A DNA stretch of 64,000 nucleotides. Source: Drosophila pseudoobscura (taxonomy: Eukaryota; Arthropoda; Insecta; Diptera; Drosophilidae). Shown piece after piece: positions 1 to 11,066 of the stretch (position 1 is its first letter; the number at the start of each line of letters is the position of its first letter). The stretch is taken from the NCBI RefSeq assembly GCF_009870125.1, contig NC_046679.1:26474001-26538000 (forward strand). Direction: 5' to 3'. The position numbers and the translations under genes are program-made. Below the pieces are notes generated by a model that worked only from the letters and a program-made list of their open reading frames with translations, did not search any database and was not told the DNA's origin.

Positions 1-894
1 AAAGGCGGACCGGCAAACCCTCACACATACACATATGTCTGTGACTGTATATACTATATAGGGTGTATGTATATCCCATATGTATAAAAATATGCACATG
101 GCTGTCTCTTCTGCTCTTGAAGATATTTGGCTAAAGGCTTTTAGGGACAGCTTTCAGGACGAGACAGGACAGGACAGGACGGGACAGGACTCTCCTTCTC
201 GCCGCTTGCTGCCGCTTCAAGCGAACATAAAAATGCCCTTAAAAGCAACAGAAAATCTCAACGGAAGGGAGCTCCAGCCCCAACCCCAGACCCAGCCCCA
301 GCCGCAGAGCCAGCCCCGCCTTTCGGGTTGGGAGGGAGACGAAAACAAGAAAAACATTCAAATATAAAAGTTATACCCCGAAAAGGGAAAGGGGGAAAGG
401 GGGAAGTGGGGGAAAGGGGGGACAGGGAAAAGAGGGATTGACGGATATAAATGGTGATATGACCTAAGGTCATTTGTATAAAATTAAGTTGGAACATCAT
501 AAAAAATAGACATCTACTCATAGGAGAAAACCAAAGAGCCGCCTCACAGAAAAAACTTTCACCCTCAAGGGGCGTGCCCGTCGCCCACCGCCCATCGACG
601 CGGAGGAGTGTCGGGACTGTACACGCCCTCCGGCTGTGGGGCTATTTCTGGGGCTTAATCAAGAAAAACTTCAATTCGATTTACAATAAGCCGCTGTCTG
701 AGGGCTCAAGGGGGGTAGAGGAGGGGGCTGGGAGGGGCAGAGACAAACAGGAAACAGGAAAAACTAAATTGCGATACTTACACTCCTCGCAGGACTTTTC
801 ATTTTATCCTCTCTGTGTCTGTCTCTCTCTTTGTTTCCCTTCCATTTTTCTCGTTTAATAAACATTTTTATATGCCGTATGCTAATAAGAGATT

Positions 895-956
895 TTCCTC
901 TCTCTCTCTCTCTGTGTCTCTCTCTGTCTCTGTCTCTCTGTCTCTGTCTGTCTCTC
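895..956. repeat. (TC)n / GAGA-type tract
   Basis: A near-continuous TCTC/TGTC tract of about 60 bases. Read on the minus strand it is GAGA-rich, the kind of sequence GAGA factor (Trl) can bind. No gene start lies next to it, so a regulatory role is only possible. Confidence 0.6.
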
Positions 957-3900
957 TTTTGCCTGAAGCTATTTGCTGGAGCTGCGGCCCGGGCACGCCG
1001 CCACACTCCACTTTTAATATTCAGCCACGTATGTCATGGCAAGGAGCCATTAAGCACAAAAACACAAGGCGGAATACAGGAAAAAAAGGGGAAGGGAAGG
1101 AGCAGGAAGGAGCAGGAGAAAAGCAGGAGAAAAGCAGGCCCCAAAAAGGGAAGCAAAGCCAAAAGGAAAAGCCAAAAGCAAAAGCCAGTCGCCAGGCGGC
1201 AGGCAAAAAAAATTATGCCCCAGACGCCGCTGAATTTTAAATGAGCCTCCTTTATGGGCTTCATTTCAGCGTGTAAATTATCTCATTTGTCAGCAATTGC
1301 GCCCCGTGCCCCCCCTCCCCCGTGCCCCGTGCCCCGTGCCACACACTGTGGGCCTCAAGTGCCAGCGACTAGACCTATAGCCTCGCCTCTATGCCTCTCC
1401 AAGTCCTCTAGAGCGCCACACCGCCCGCATATCCATCGGCATCGGCATCGACATGCGACATCCTCCATGTACTTCAGCCATTTGTGAAATGATTCAATGA
1501 CGTCTCTCTCGGTCTCCCGCGGCCCCTCCTTTCTGGCATTTAATGAGATAACGCGCTTTCCCTCGCAGATAAGATACGATTTTCATATCTACCATATCGC
1601 GTACTATTAAATATTCGCAGCGAACGCGCACAGGCCGCGGCAGGACGAGTGGGTTGATTCATTAACTTTGAGCTCGTTTTCCATATTTTCCCTCCGCATA
1701 AGTCGCACAAAGTGAAGGAAATCTCTCCTGACAAGCTTAAACGAAGCTCTGGCTTTCGGCTTTCGGCTTTTCCCCGCGGCCCCAAGCGTCTTGAGGAAAA
1801 ACCAAAGTATTTTATTTTCTCTGGCCTGAAGAGCGAGGACTGTGCGGGCAGGACAAGTGCCTGGGCTGTGCGGGGGCCAGGAGCGATAGCCCAGTGTGGC
1901 AGAGGAACCTCTGATATCAGTATTCCCTTGTGGATTCAACACTCCCGTCAATAAGTGTTGGGCAGCGCTTGCTGAACCCCTGAGAGAACCAGTGCTGGTA
2001 GGTCCTAATACTCTATTCTGTGGTGGAGGCCCTCTGGGGGAGTCCAAGTCATCACACATTCTCTCAAATGATCCTTGGATTAGTGTTGGTCAGCCGCCCA
2101 AACACCCAGTGTTTGTCAGGTAGGGAAAGTGCCAGTACTCGAAGCTCCCTTTCCTTCCCCCCAGACACCCCTGTGGCTGGTGTGTTTGTGCATCGCCCGT
2201 CAATTAGTGTTGGACAGTGGTGTCGTGGCTAAGCCTCCGCCTGAGCCCCCCATGTAAGTGCCAGTGTTGAGTAAGCTGCACTTTCTTTTGCCCCAAGGGC
2301 GGGTCGGGGCGGGGTGTGGTCTCTCTCCATTGATTGTCAGCTTAATCGGAGCTTAGGTGGGGCTTCCACGGCCAGAGAGCGAGAGTGCTGCCGCAAATAG
2401 CGTTCAATGTTGCCGTGTTGCAAGTGGATCGTGTGGCACAGCCAGCAAACAAACTGCCAAAGCCCGCACTCGTTGCATGCCGCTGCCCCCTGGGGAGTCG
2501 TGTTGCACGTTTCACGTTTCAGGTCTCTCGAGTCTCGGGTTTCGGGTTTCTTTTTGTTCGGATTTTGTTGGCCAAAAAGTGATTTTAATGGCCGCTCAAG
2601 TGGCAGTCGAGTCGAGTATAACTTTTCGCCGAGTTTTCCTCAGTTTTGCAAGCAAATATGAAAAGCTCTCAGCTGCCATGGAAAAACTCCTGCCGCTGCC
2701 TCGCCTTCGTTGCTACAGCGCGTGGCATTGATGATTCTGCAGATTCCTAGGCGCCTGCATGCATTTGCAATCAATGATGTGTATTCCCCCCCGCCACCCC
2801 ACCACCATTGCCCCATAACCATAACCAGATTTCATTTCTATATAAATTTGTATCCAAAAAACACGAACAAAAGGGAGCTGGAGCTGGAGCTGGAGCTGGA
2901 CAGAAATGGGATTCCTTGGGCCCTGGGTTCCACCTTTTGACAAGGGCATAATTAAAGCGTAACAGGGACAAAAACAAAAGGGGGGGCAAGGAAGGAGTCC
3001 CGAGCAGGACCTCCCTCCGACATAAAGGCGGCGAGAAAGCCACGAGGACGACGATGGCGATGGCGATGTACGAGGAACGATACGAAGGTACGCTGTTACG
3101 GGGTGAGAACAGGTTGTTACTTCCTTGCAAACAAGGTTCCGTTACCGTTATGTACACACACACAGACCCACAATCTGCATACGTATTATACACATATGAT
3201 AAATGCCTCTGTGTGTGTGTGTGTTTGTGGCATATACACATATAAAAAGAAAAGAAAAGCACGTTATTGCCAATTTAACTTACATTGTGCATGTGTCTTT
3301 AAACAAAGATTTATGTACCCGACGGTTGCAAGCACAACACCCCCCACCACCCCCCACCATCCCCCCAAAGCACGACCCCAATCAGGAGTCCACTGGATCC
3401 CGCCACTCCGGCTCCTCCTTCGCACCAGACACACGATATATTTGCCGGTTTTTGGGGTCTCGGCTTGGGGGTCAGGTGTGCGGGCAATAACTCGCTATAG
3501 ATGGGGGGCATTACTTATACGGGTGCGAGTGTGTGGTGCTCCATCCGTGTGTTCTACCCACTTAAATCAGCATAATGATATGCACTTATTGTTGTGGCAA
3601 ATTTGTTGCGGAAATGCTGTGAAAACCGCACAAGGCTTAAAGAGGGGACGGGCAAGACCTACAGGCCACTGAGCCACTGAGCCACTGAGCCTCTGAATCC
3701 TGACTCACCTTAACCTCAGAGGCCCCCCGCCGCCCCGGGCAGACCTCAGAAGAACCGAGCGACCGCATGTCGATGTCGATTTCTTCATTTGCCTAATACG
3801 AGTCGACGCCATCATTAATCTAAAATATGGCAGAGTCGCATGACACGCACACACGCAAGCACTCATGCTCATACGCTCTCTCTCTCTCTCTGCATGTAAT

Positions 3901-4804
3901 TATGCTCAGAAAGCGGAAGAGCGGGGGGGTAGTGTGGTATGTGGGGGGGTGGGGGCAGGGGCAGGGGATGGAACACCACAGAAGACACACATTTGCGTAA
4001 GCCTTGTTAATCGTGACAAAAGCTTATTGCGGGTTATTTGGACTACTTGTTTCGCATCCGGCGTCGGTCGTCGTTGTCGTCAGCAGCAGAGCAGAGCAGA
4101 GGGAAAGGGGAGGGAGGGGGAGTGGGAAAGGGAGAGTACAAGTAGCCGTAGCCGTAGCAGTGCTGCTGGCTAAACGAAAATCAACATTGCCAAAGGCAAG
4201 GTATATTTCAAGAGAGGATGAAAAGCCTAGGCGATCCACAAAAGCTGTGCCAAGGCTTCGTCTGCCCCGCCTTGGCCAGCGCTCCCCACACACTCCCGGG
4301 ATATCCCTGAAGATCTACCCCCCCCCCCAGAACTGTCTTACCTTACCCTTCTGTTTCTTATACCTTTCGTCCACAGGCGACAGAGATATCTCTGCAACAC
4401 AACAGTCATGTGTGTGTTTCTGGTGCGTTTGAGCCTGTCATCTCTAAGCATAGGCGAGGGGAAGGCGAAGGGTGGGGGAGTCGAGGAGTGTGGAGCCCCA
4501 AAAGGGAATGGAGGCCCTTCTCGCGTCACTTGCACACATAATAAACATTTTAAACATTATTCTCGTGTTAAGCAGCTTCTTGGATTGCTGTTGCCCTGCC
4601 CTGCCTGTCGCTCTCTGTGCTGTGAGCTCTGTGCGTCTCTGCCACACTGCCACACTGCCACACCGCCGCTCTGCTGTTCGTTTTCGGTGAAATTTACGGG
4701 TTTTAACGAATAATGGTGCATGTGGGAAATGAACGTTTTGTGTTCGCTTTTGCTTGTCATCGCAGTATCCACATATCCACATCTCCAGGCAGCAGCAGCA
4801 GCCA

Positions 4805-4985
4805 CGCACACACACACACACACAGACACACACACGCATACGCATTCCAAAACATTTGCCACTTTATCAGCATTTTACTTTAGCCGTTATTACCAGAGAG
4901 ATCCACTCAGAGTACATTAGTACGCCCCCACACTCACACGCACACACTCACACACACACGCACACACTCTCACACACACACACAC
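4805..4985. repeat. (CA)n microsatellite blocks
   Basis: Two clusters of CACACA repeats (about 4805-4833 and 4928-4985) are separated by unique sequence. They account for the His/Thr-rich and Val/Cys-rich apparent reading frames across them. Confidence 0.8.
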
Positions 4986-6379
4986 GGATAATACTAATAC
5001 TCTGCCACACGATGCCACGCATGTGTGCGCGCCTCTGACGCTACGAGAAGGTTGCGACTCTCCAAGGAAATTAAAAAACAACTAAAACAAATTAACAATG
5101 TAATGACAAAAGTCTTATGCCAGCAGCAAATGTGGCAGCAGCAGCAGCAGCAGCAGTTGTGCCACAGGACAGCGGCTCCACGACAAGCACCAATAATAAA
5201 CAGTCGAAGGAAGTCGGCCCAAGGACATGGATTAGGTCTCGCAGCTAAATGGCAAATCAAGCATTGCACAGAAATTGAATTACCTACCCGGGCATTAGAG
5301 CCCCAGTACCAGTCCCAGTCCCCAGTCCCAGCCCCATCTTTGAGCACCACCCACGCTAAGTATACGCCATGGATTCCAGGCCCAATTGGCACTGGAAATG
5401 GGTATGGGCTTGGGAATGGGAATGGGAATGGGAATGGCAACAGCAACGCTTTTAATGATGATCGATTTGGGTAAACAATGAAATTTCCGCATTCAAATTT
5501 TATTGCCGGCAATCAGAAGAGCTTCCTGCAACAGCAGCAGCAGCAGCAGCAAAAGCGGCGCAGCAGCAGCGATACAGACACCACAAACATATGCCCCCGA
5601 CACAGCGATATACGAGATGGTGCTGGGGGGTGGGGGGGAGCATATATGGGGAAATGGGAATATGGTATGCTTTAATATTAATCTATGAGAGCAACGCCTG
5701 TTTGCTGTTTGTCGGCTAAATTTGAATTGGAGTTGAATGATGGTTGTTGTCGCTGCAATTACCATATAACATTTACATTATCGCACTTGCAGCCCCTCAC
5801 CCCAGCCCCCACCCGGCACGGCCCATGCGCCCATGCTTTTCATAACTGGAATGAAAATATACACTTGTTCAAATTTGACGCCAATCAACAGAAGAGCATT
5901 GTACCCAAGCAACAAAAATTCAAATTTGGCGCCATGGGCAAATCGCTAAAAGTAATGCTACCAGACGTCTGCATTTAATACTAAATTTGCTGCCCTGGTA
6001 ATATGTGGTATTTTCTCTTGTTCCCTGAAACGGTCAATCAGCCAAAAATACCTAAACCGAAAATAAATAACCTAAAAATATGCTTACACAAATGGTCGAT
6101 ATAGTCAGAAATATGCTAAAATGGCAAACTGCTGGTCCGATTTAAACAAATCATTGGCTTCCATACGCAGGTTTCTTGAATTTTCGCTCACAAATCGTGC
6201 TTCCGTGCATCATTTATTCCAACGGATTGCATTTAAATCCTTGACGCTCATTCACATTCAAACAATTTATATTTGGCGCTCAAGTTTGGTGGGACTTTTT
6301 TGGGATTTTTCGTCGCCACAATGTCCCTCACTCATGTTTCCAGTTTTCTTGTTGACCTTTTTTGTTGAAACCGTTTTTT

Positions 6380-6801
6380 AGACTAAATCCAACAAAAGCA
6401 AGAGTTTAAAATAAACCAGTCAAATGGAAAATAAATTCATTAATTGAATAAATTATGTGGTCATGGCTAAATATTCTATCTACCTGGTAATATTCGACGA
6501 AACATCAAAATTGAGCAATATGGTCTCCAATCGTTGACGGAGAACGATTAACCCATTGTAAACCAAGAGGGTATTTAAATTTACCACCGAAAATAATGCA
6601 AATTTAATCGTTTTAGCGCAGTTCAGGTGAAAAATATCGGGGTTTTTTTTTAAGTTCAGAGGAAAGATGGCAAGAATCCACAAGAAGAATTTACAATCGT
6701 TGATATTTTGCGCCATTTACCTCAAGTCGTTGAACTGCTTAAATAGAGGGGGCTTTAGTGGGCTAAGTTCGGGTTTTCATCATGCGGGGCGCTATGTTGT
6801 T
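6380..6801. repeat. Dispersed AT-rich repeat, left part of split copy
   Basis: This segment shares blocks with copies near 56930-57133, 55607-55790 and 60919-61075. Shared words include TTAAAATAAACCAGTCAA, TTCATTAAT, ATGGCTAAATATTCTAT, GGAGAACGATTAAC, and CAGTTCAGGTGAAA followed by AAGTTCAG-GGAAAGATG. The copy is interrupted at 6801 by a transposon and resumes at 7734: the sequence GCTATGTTGTTGTTG that is continuous at 55687 is split here. The family resembles the DINE-1/SGM class of obscura-group repeats, but I cannot assign a name. Confidence 0.75.
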
Positions 6802-7725
6802 CAGTGTTGTCAGATTTTGAGCGTCAAAATACTCTAGATTTTACAAAAACACAAGCTAAAACAAGCTAAAAATTGTAAAAAACAGACCAAAAAACAGGCT
6901 AAAAATAAAAAAAAAACACATGGATGTACACATTTCTAATTGTGTTATAATTTTATCCAACTCGCTAATACTCGAATCGGTATATTTATCGCTGGAACGT
7001 ATTAAATTTAAATATTTCTCCGTTAATTGGTAGTTGTGGCAACATTTGCCATGACGGCGCAATCCATATCTGTAAAATTCAAAAGAATTATAGTCGTATT
7101 CATCAGACAATTAAATATTACTAAAACAAACCTCATCTGTACTTTGCCAAGGGACTAAATGAATTTTGCCATATTGGGCAAGAATTCCATCTATATTGCT
7201 ATAGTTGAAGTGTTCCAATATGGAAATGAGATCATTAGGATTTTTATTATGTTCGAGTACATTTTCTGCTGCAAAAACTTGCAGTTTTTCTAATGTCTCA
7301 AAATTATCTGAAAGTCTGAAATTAAACAGCAGATTATTATTTATTTTTAATATCAAATCCTATTGAAGCTTACCTTTCTCTGAGTTGGATAATAAGCTCC
7401 TTTATAAAATCCTTGCACCTCAATTTTACAAAATTACACATTTCACACGATCGCCAAGTTTCTGTGTAGTAGTGACCGAAACTTTCCAACGAAAATATAC
7501 CATAAATGAATTCTAAAATACCATGATACACCAAAATATGTACAACAAATATACTTTTAGTTCGATTTGCCTAAAAATATATGTAGGATATAAAAAGGCA
7601 AACATAAACAGAGTGAAATTTAAAAAGGCTAGATTTAAGGCTATAAGCATTTTCATAATTTTTCAAGCTTTTCCGTTTTCAAATAAGCTAGATCTAGCCT
7701 TAAATAGGCTAAAATGGCAACACTG
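6802..7725. mobile_element. hAT-like DNA transposon with TIRs and 8-bp target duplication
   Basis: The 924-bp insertion starts CAGTGTTGTCA and ends TGGCAACACTG, a terminal inverted repeat matching at 10 of 11 positions. It is flanked by identical 8-bp duplications, ATGTTGTT, at 6794-6801 and 7726-7733. An uninterrupted copy of the target repeat (near 55687) shows the empty site. Both subterminal regions carry short GGCTA/AGCTA words. An 8-bp duplication with CAGTG-type ends fits the hAT superfamily; P elements also make 8-bp duplications but have other ends. The inside holds three in-phase minus-strand exons, probably the end of a transposase gene. Confidence 0.8.
6986..7570 (-). pseudogene. 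Three-exon transposase-like remnant inside the hAT-like element
   Basis: Reading leftwards, exons at 7374-7570, 7132-7315 and 6986-7069 are bounded by TTTTTAG acceptor, GTAAGC donor, TTTCAG acceptor, GTTTGT donor and TTTTACAG acceptor. They join without breaking frame to give 154 residues and a stop. No start codon is visible: the first exon begins at an acceptor, so the 5' part has been lost. The peptide has a CEMC motif, then a Lys/Leu-rich helix (KDFIKELIIQLRERLSDNF) and the segment KIHLVPWQSTDEIW. This layout is reminiscent of the C-terminal half of hAT transposases, but I see no full dimerisation motif. A captured host-gene fragment is the alternative. Confidence 0.5.
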
Positions 7726-7733
7726 ATGTTGTT

Positions 7734-7860
7734 GTTGTGGAACCAAAATCGAGGCAAAAACAATCGAAGTCAAGTATTTAAAAAAAGCCAGTCAAGTAGA
7801 AAATAGAGTCATTAATTGTTTTAAATTATGTGGACAGGGCTGAGAGATCTAGATAGAAAA
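7734..7860. repeat. Dispersed AT-rich repeat, right part of split copy
   Basis: The sequence continues the repeat broken by the transposon: CAATCGAAGTCAAGTATTT, GCCAGTCAAGTAGAAAAT and AAATTATGTGGACAGGGCTG match the copy at 55700-55790. The join across the insertion restores GTTGTTGTTG. Confidence 0.7.
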
Positions 7861-8541
7861 GAACAATCAAAACAACAATATGTGCAAATAAACGGAGTGA
7901 CGAGTACGAGTGCAATTAATTGTGCAATAACAGAAGTTGAAAGATAACTGCTGCTGCAGCTGTTTTGATTCTACGAGGAGGAGACACAGAGCAGACGCAG
8001 ACACTTTCTCCAGAGCAAAACCTGTCGAGTGGCTTATTTGACATCCATTCGGATATCAATAGAAAAATAGAGGCCAAGCCACAGCCAGTAGACTACCAAG
8101 CAGCGCACCTGTGTGCTGGAGCTGAAGCACACACAGCCATAGAAATAGCAACAAAAAGTTGATTGGCGTCTTTTGCTGTTTTATTGGCATTAGAGCCACA
8201 GTCACATCTTGGCCACTCTTGTGATCGCTCGCTCGTTCATTCCACTTCTGCTTCCACTCCCCAAAACGCAAAACGCAGAACTCAAAAAGCAAAACGCAAA
8301 AGAATTCCATAATTTGCATATGCCACACTCGCATGCACAGAGATCAACATCATTGAGAGGGGAGGAGCCGGTGTAGGAGGAGGCATGCTTGTCGAATTGA
8401 GTCATTATTTGATTGCCAGTGCCCAGAAAACGTGAGTTTTAGCGAAGAGTGTGCTCCCCACTCATCATCATAATTCCATTCGTTCAACGTCTGTTTGGAC
8501 ACTTTCTCGGCATAGACACATACACAAAATAGAGGGATAGG

Positions 8542-9656
8542 ATGCCTGCTCTCGGGGAGAAAGTGCGTCGCCTGCTGGAGGCCAAAGATTTGGGCGACAT
8601 CACCACAGAGCTGTGCGACTTCTCGCTGAAAGAGCAGAATGCCACCGCAGAGGCGCAGGGAGTGCAGCCGTCGTCGGCATCCGACTTTATGCCCATACTC
8701 GGACAGACGGTCACCTACATTGTGGCCTGTGTGCTGATCAACGAGCACGACGAGCTGCTCATGATCGAGGAGGCCAAACAGAGCTGTGCAGGTGAGTTGA
8801 GTGCGCCCGCCTCAGCCCCTCCCCGCCTTTTCTAATGATTCTCCACTCCACTCTACTCTACTTTCCAGGTAAGTGGTATCTACCCGCTGGACGCATGGAG
8901 CGGGGCGAGTCCATCACAGAGGCCGCCGCAAGGGAGGTGTTTGAGGAAACCGGACTGAATGCGGAGATAACGACCCTGCTCGCTGTGGAGGCTGCCGGGG
9001 GCTCCTGGTTCCGATTTGTGATGACCGGACGCATCACTGGCGGTCGCTTGAAGACGCCGGCAGATGCGGATGCGGAGTCCATTCAAGCGCGATGGGTGCT
9101 GAATCCCCAGGAGATGCCACTGCGGGCCAACGACATCCTGAACATCATTGACATTGGACGGGCCTACCACAAGGGAGCCAGGAAGCCGGGAGCGCTGGAG
9201 AGTGCCAGCGAGCCGCTGTGGCACGGCAGCATCCTGCCCACGCGATTCCCCCACAGGAGGAATTACCTGCGTGTCCTGGCGGTGGCCCGAAAGCGGGCCA
9301 GCAACTCGATGAACATCCTCATCAGCGAGAAGAACGCCCACCACTTCCCCACGGTGGAGCTGCATCCGAACCGCAGTCTCCACTCGACGCTGCGCAAGTT
9401 CATGATTGAGATTTTTGGAGCGGAGCTGCCGCAGCACAAGCCTCACGGCCTCTTGAGCGTGGAGCACTGTGCCTCCGAGGGGGAGAACACGGACGGAATA
9501 TGCCTGAATCTGCTGGTGGCCTTTCGGCCGCCCATCGAGCAGATATCGCTGATTGGCAAATGCATTTGGCAGGAGCTGGCGGCCCCCTTGGACGAGAGGC
9601 TGGGGCGGATTGTTAGCAGCAAACAGTCCTCGATACCACTCAATGTGGTGCGATAG
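8542..9656 (+). CDS. NUDT18-like Nudix hydrolase
   Basis: Two exons, 8542-8791 and 8869-9656, are joined across a 77-bp intron (CAG/GTGAGT to TTTCCAG) and give 345 residues. The Nudix box is complete at about residues 91-113: it begins GRMERGE and holds the REVFEETGL core, including the metal-binding glutamates. An N-terminal helical segment precedes it, and a long C-terminal region follows. This arrangement matches animal NUDT18, which hydrolyses oxidised nucleoside diphosphates such as 8-oxo-dGDP; the substrate here is inferred. The start is the first ATG after in-frame stops. The gene is convergent with sea, about 390 bp between stop codons. Confidence 0.9.
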
Positions 9657-10043
9657 GAGGACCCGGCCAGAATAACGAGGATTAGGATAGCAGCGTGCCT
9701 TAGTCTTTAGTCGTAGGTTAAATCCCCAGTGGCCCCCCTATCCACTATTCAATCCATGGTGCAAGCAATCTATAATCCACAATTTAGTTGCAATTAAAGG
9801 AACACAAAGATCACAGATACACTTCTTCCGATTCGTTGTTAAATGCTCTCTTCTTCTCTACAAATATTATGTATAATTGATACGCAATAGGACGTAACGG
9901 TACGTAACGTAACGTAACCATAGAAATGCTCTTTCCAGTGGAATATGTCGGATGAATGAAGCAAACTAGCAGTCGACTAGGTCAGGGGTTCAGAGGGATC
10001 GGAACTAACACTAAAAGCCTCCTCCCACTCGTCTCGGGTCTCT

Positions 10044-11050
10044 CTACTTCCAGACCGTGTTGAAGAGATCCATAAACGAGTCATAGATCATGAACGTGAT
10101 GGCCACGTCGAGGCAGACGCGTCCCAGACGCGGCACCGTGCCCTTGTAGAAGGCCCCCACGCCCTCGTTCTTCAGGATCTTCATGGCGCAGTCGGCGGTG
10201 TTCTTGTATTTGGACGCCTCGAGCCCCTGCATCCGCGTCTTCACGACGTCCAGAGGTGTGTTGCCGAAAACAGAGGCGGCTCCGGCCACAGCACCGAAGG
10301 CACCGACCAGCAGCTTGGGCACCGGCTTGTTGTGATCGTCGCCCTTGTACAGGTCCTTGAGGGACTCCAGGACGAAGAAGCGGATGGCCTGGTTGGAGCC
10401 CTGCTTCAGGATGGTGGGCGTGAGGCCCTTGTACACCCCACTGATGCCCTCCGCCTTGACGATCTGTCCGACGCCGTGGGCGAATCCCTTGAACTTGGGA
10501 TTGGCGCTGCGCTGGTCGTTGATGAACTTCACCTTGATGGTCTCCATGGGCGTCACGGCCAGAACGGCCTCGCAGACACCCGCTCCCAGGCCGCAGAGGA
10601 GTTTTCCGGCCGTCGACAGCTGTCCATTGGCATCGACGGCGTGTCCGCGCAGGTACTCGAAGGCTCCAAATCTGCAAGATAGCCATGGATCACCGTATTT
10701 TCTCTAGAGAGAGGGGGGTCTCACCTCGCTGCCGACTTGGGTATGCTGCCGTAGAGGAGCACACTCAGGCCTCGGTAAAGGCCGAAGAATCCCCTCTGCT
10801 GCACTGTTTTCTTCACGCAATCCGCGATGCCGTTGTATCGCTTGTTGGCACCCTTCTCGTCCAGCTGCAGCTGTGTCTTCACGTACTCGGTGGGATAGGT
10901 GATGCAGATCTCAATGCCGCCCGTGATGCCGCCCGCCACAATGCCCTTGAGGCCCTTGCCCCCACCGCTTGGGGCAGCGGCTCCAGTGCTCGTCATCCAT
11001 GGACGGCACTTGTACGGACTGACAAAGGTTGCTAGGCTCTGGCGATCCAT
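10044..11050 (-). CDS. sea: Mitochondrial citrate/tricarboxylate carrier (scheggia)
   Basis: Exons 10725-11050 and 10671-10044 join in phase (AG plus A gives Arg) to 317 residues, the length I expect for Drosophila sea. Three carrier repeats each open with a P-x-[DE]-x-x-[KR] signature: [18 protein letters not shown] and TPLDVVKTR. Six membrane helices are expected in the inner mitochondrial membrane, where the SLC25A1 family exchanges citrate for malate. In flies the gene supports genome stability and histone acetylation. A CTCCAG acceptor 17 bases before the ATG suggests a 5'UTR intron. fabp lies upstream on the same strand, a pairing I recall from D. melanogaster. Confidence 0.95.
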
Positions 11051-11066
11051 TCTGTAGGCGTTTTAT

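Larger units (their letters stand above)
1..6100. other. Non-coding region rich in simple repeats
   Basis: No convincing exon was found on either strand. The DNA is dominated by low-complexity blocks: GGACA-type repeats near 160-190, a (TC)n tract near 895-956, a GAGCTG array near 2876-2899, (CA)n blocks at 4805-4985, CAG runs near 5137-5155 and 5530-5550, and a GGGAAT array near 5412-5438. Reading frames here are made of these repeats and show no splice-site or family signature. It could be intergenic DNA or a large intron of a gene whose exons lie outside the window. Confidence 0.6.

Noticed and set aside
815..1244. Overlapping plus-strand frames with Leu/Ser then Lys-rich segments
   Set aside because: Translation of the (TC)n and AAAAGG low-complexity tracts in two frames at once.
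5025..5474. 149-codon plus-strand frame with poly-Gln and Gly-Asn repeats
   Set aside because: Made of CAG and GGGAAT simple repeats; no splice context, and the opposite strand is open too.
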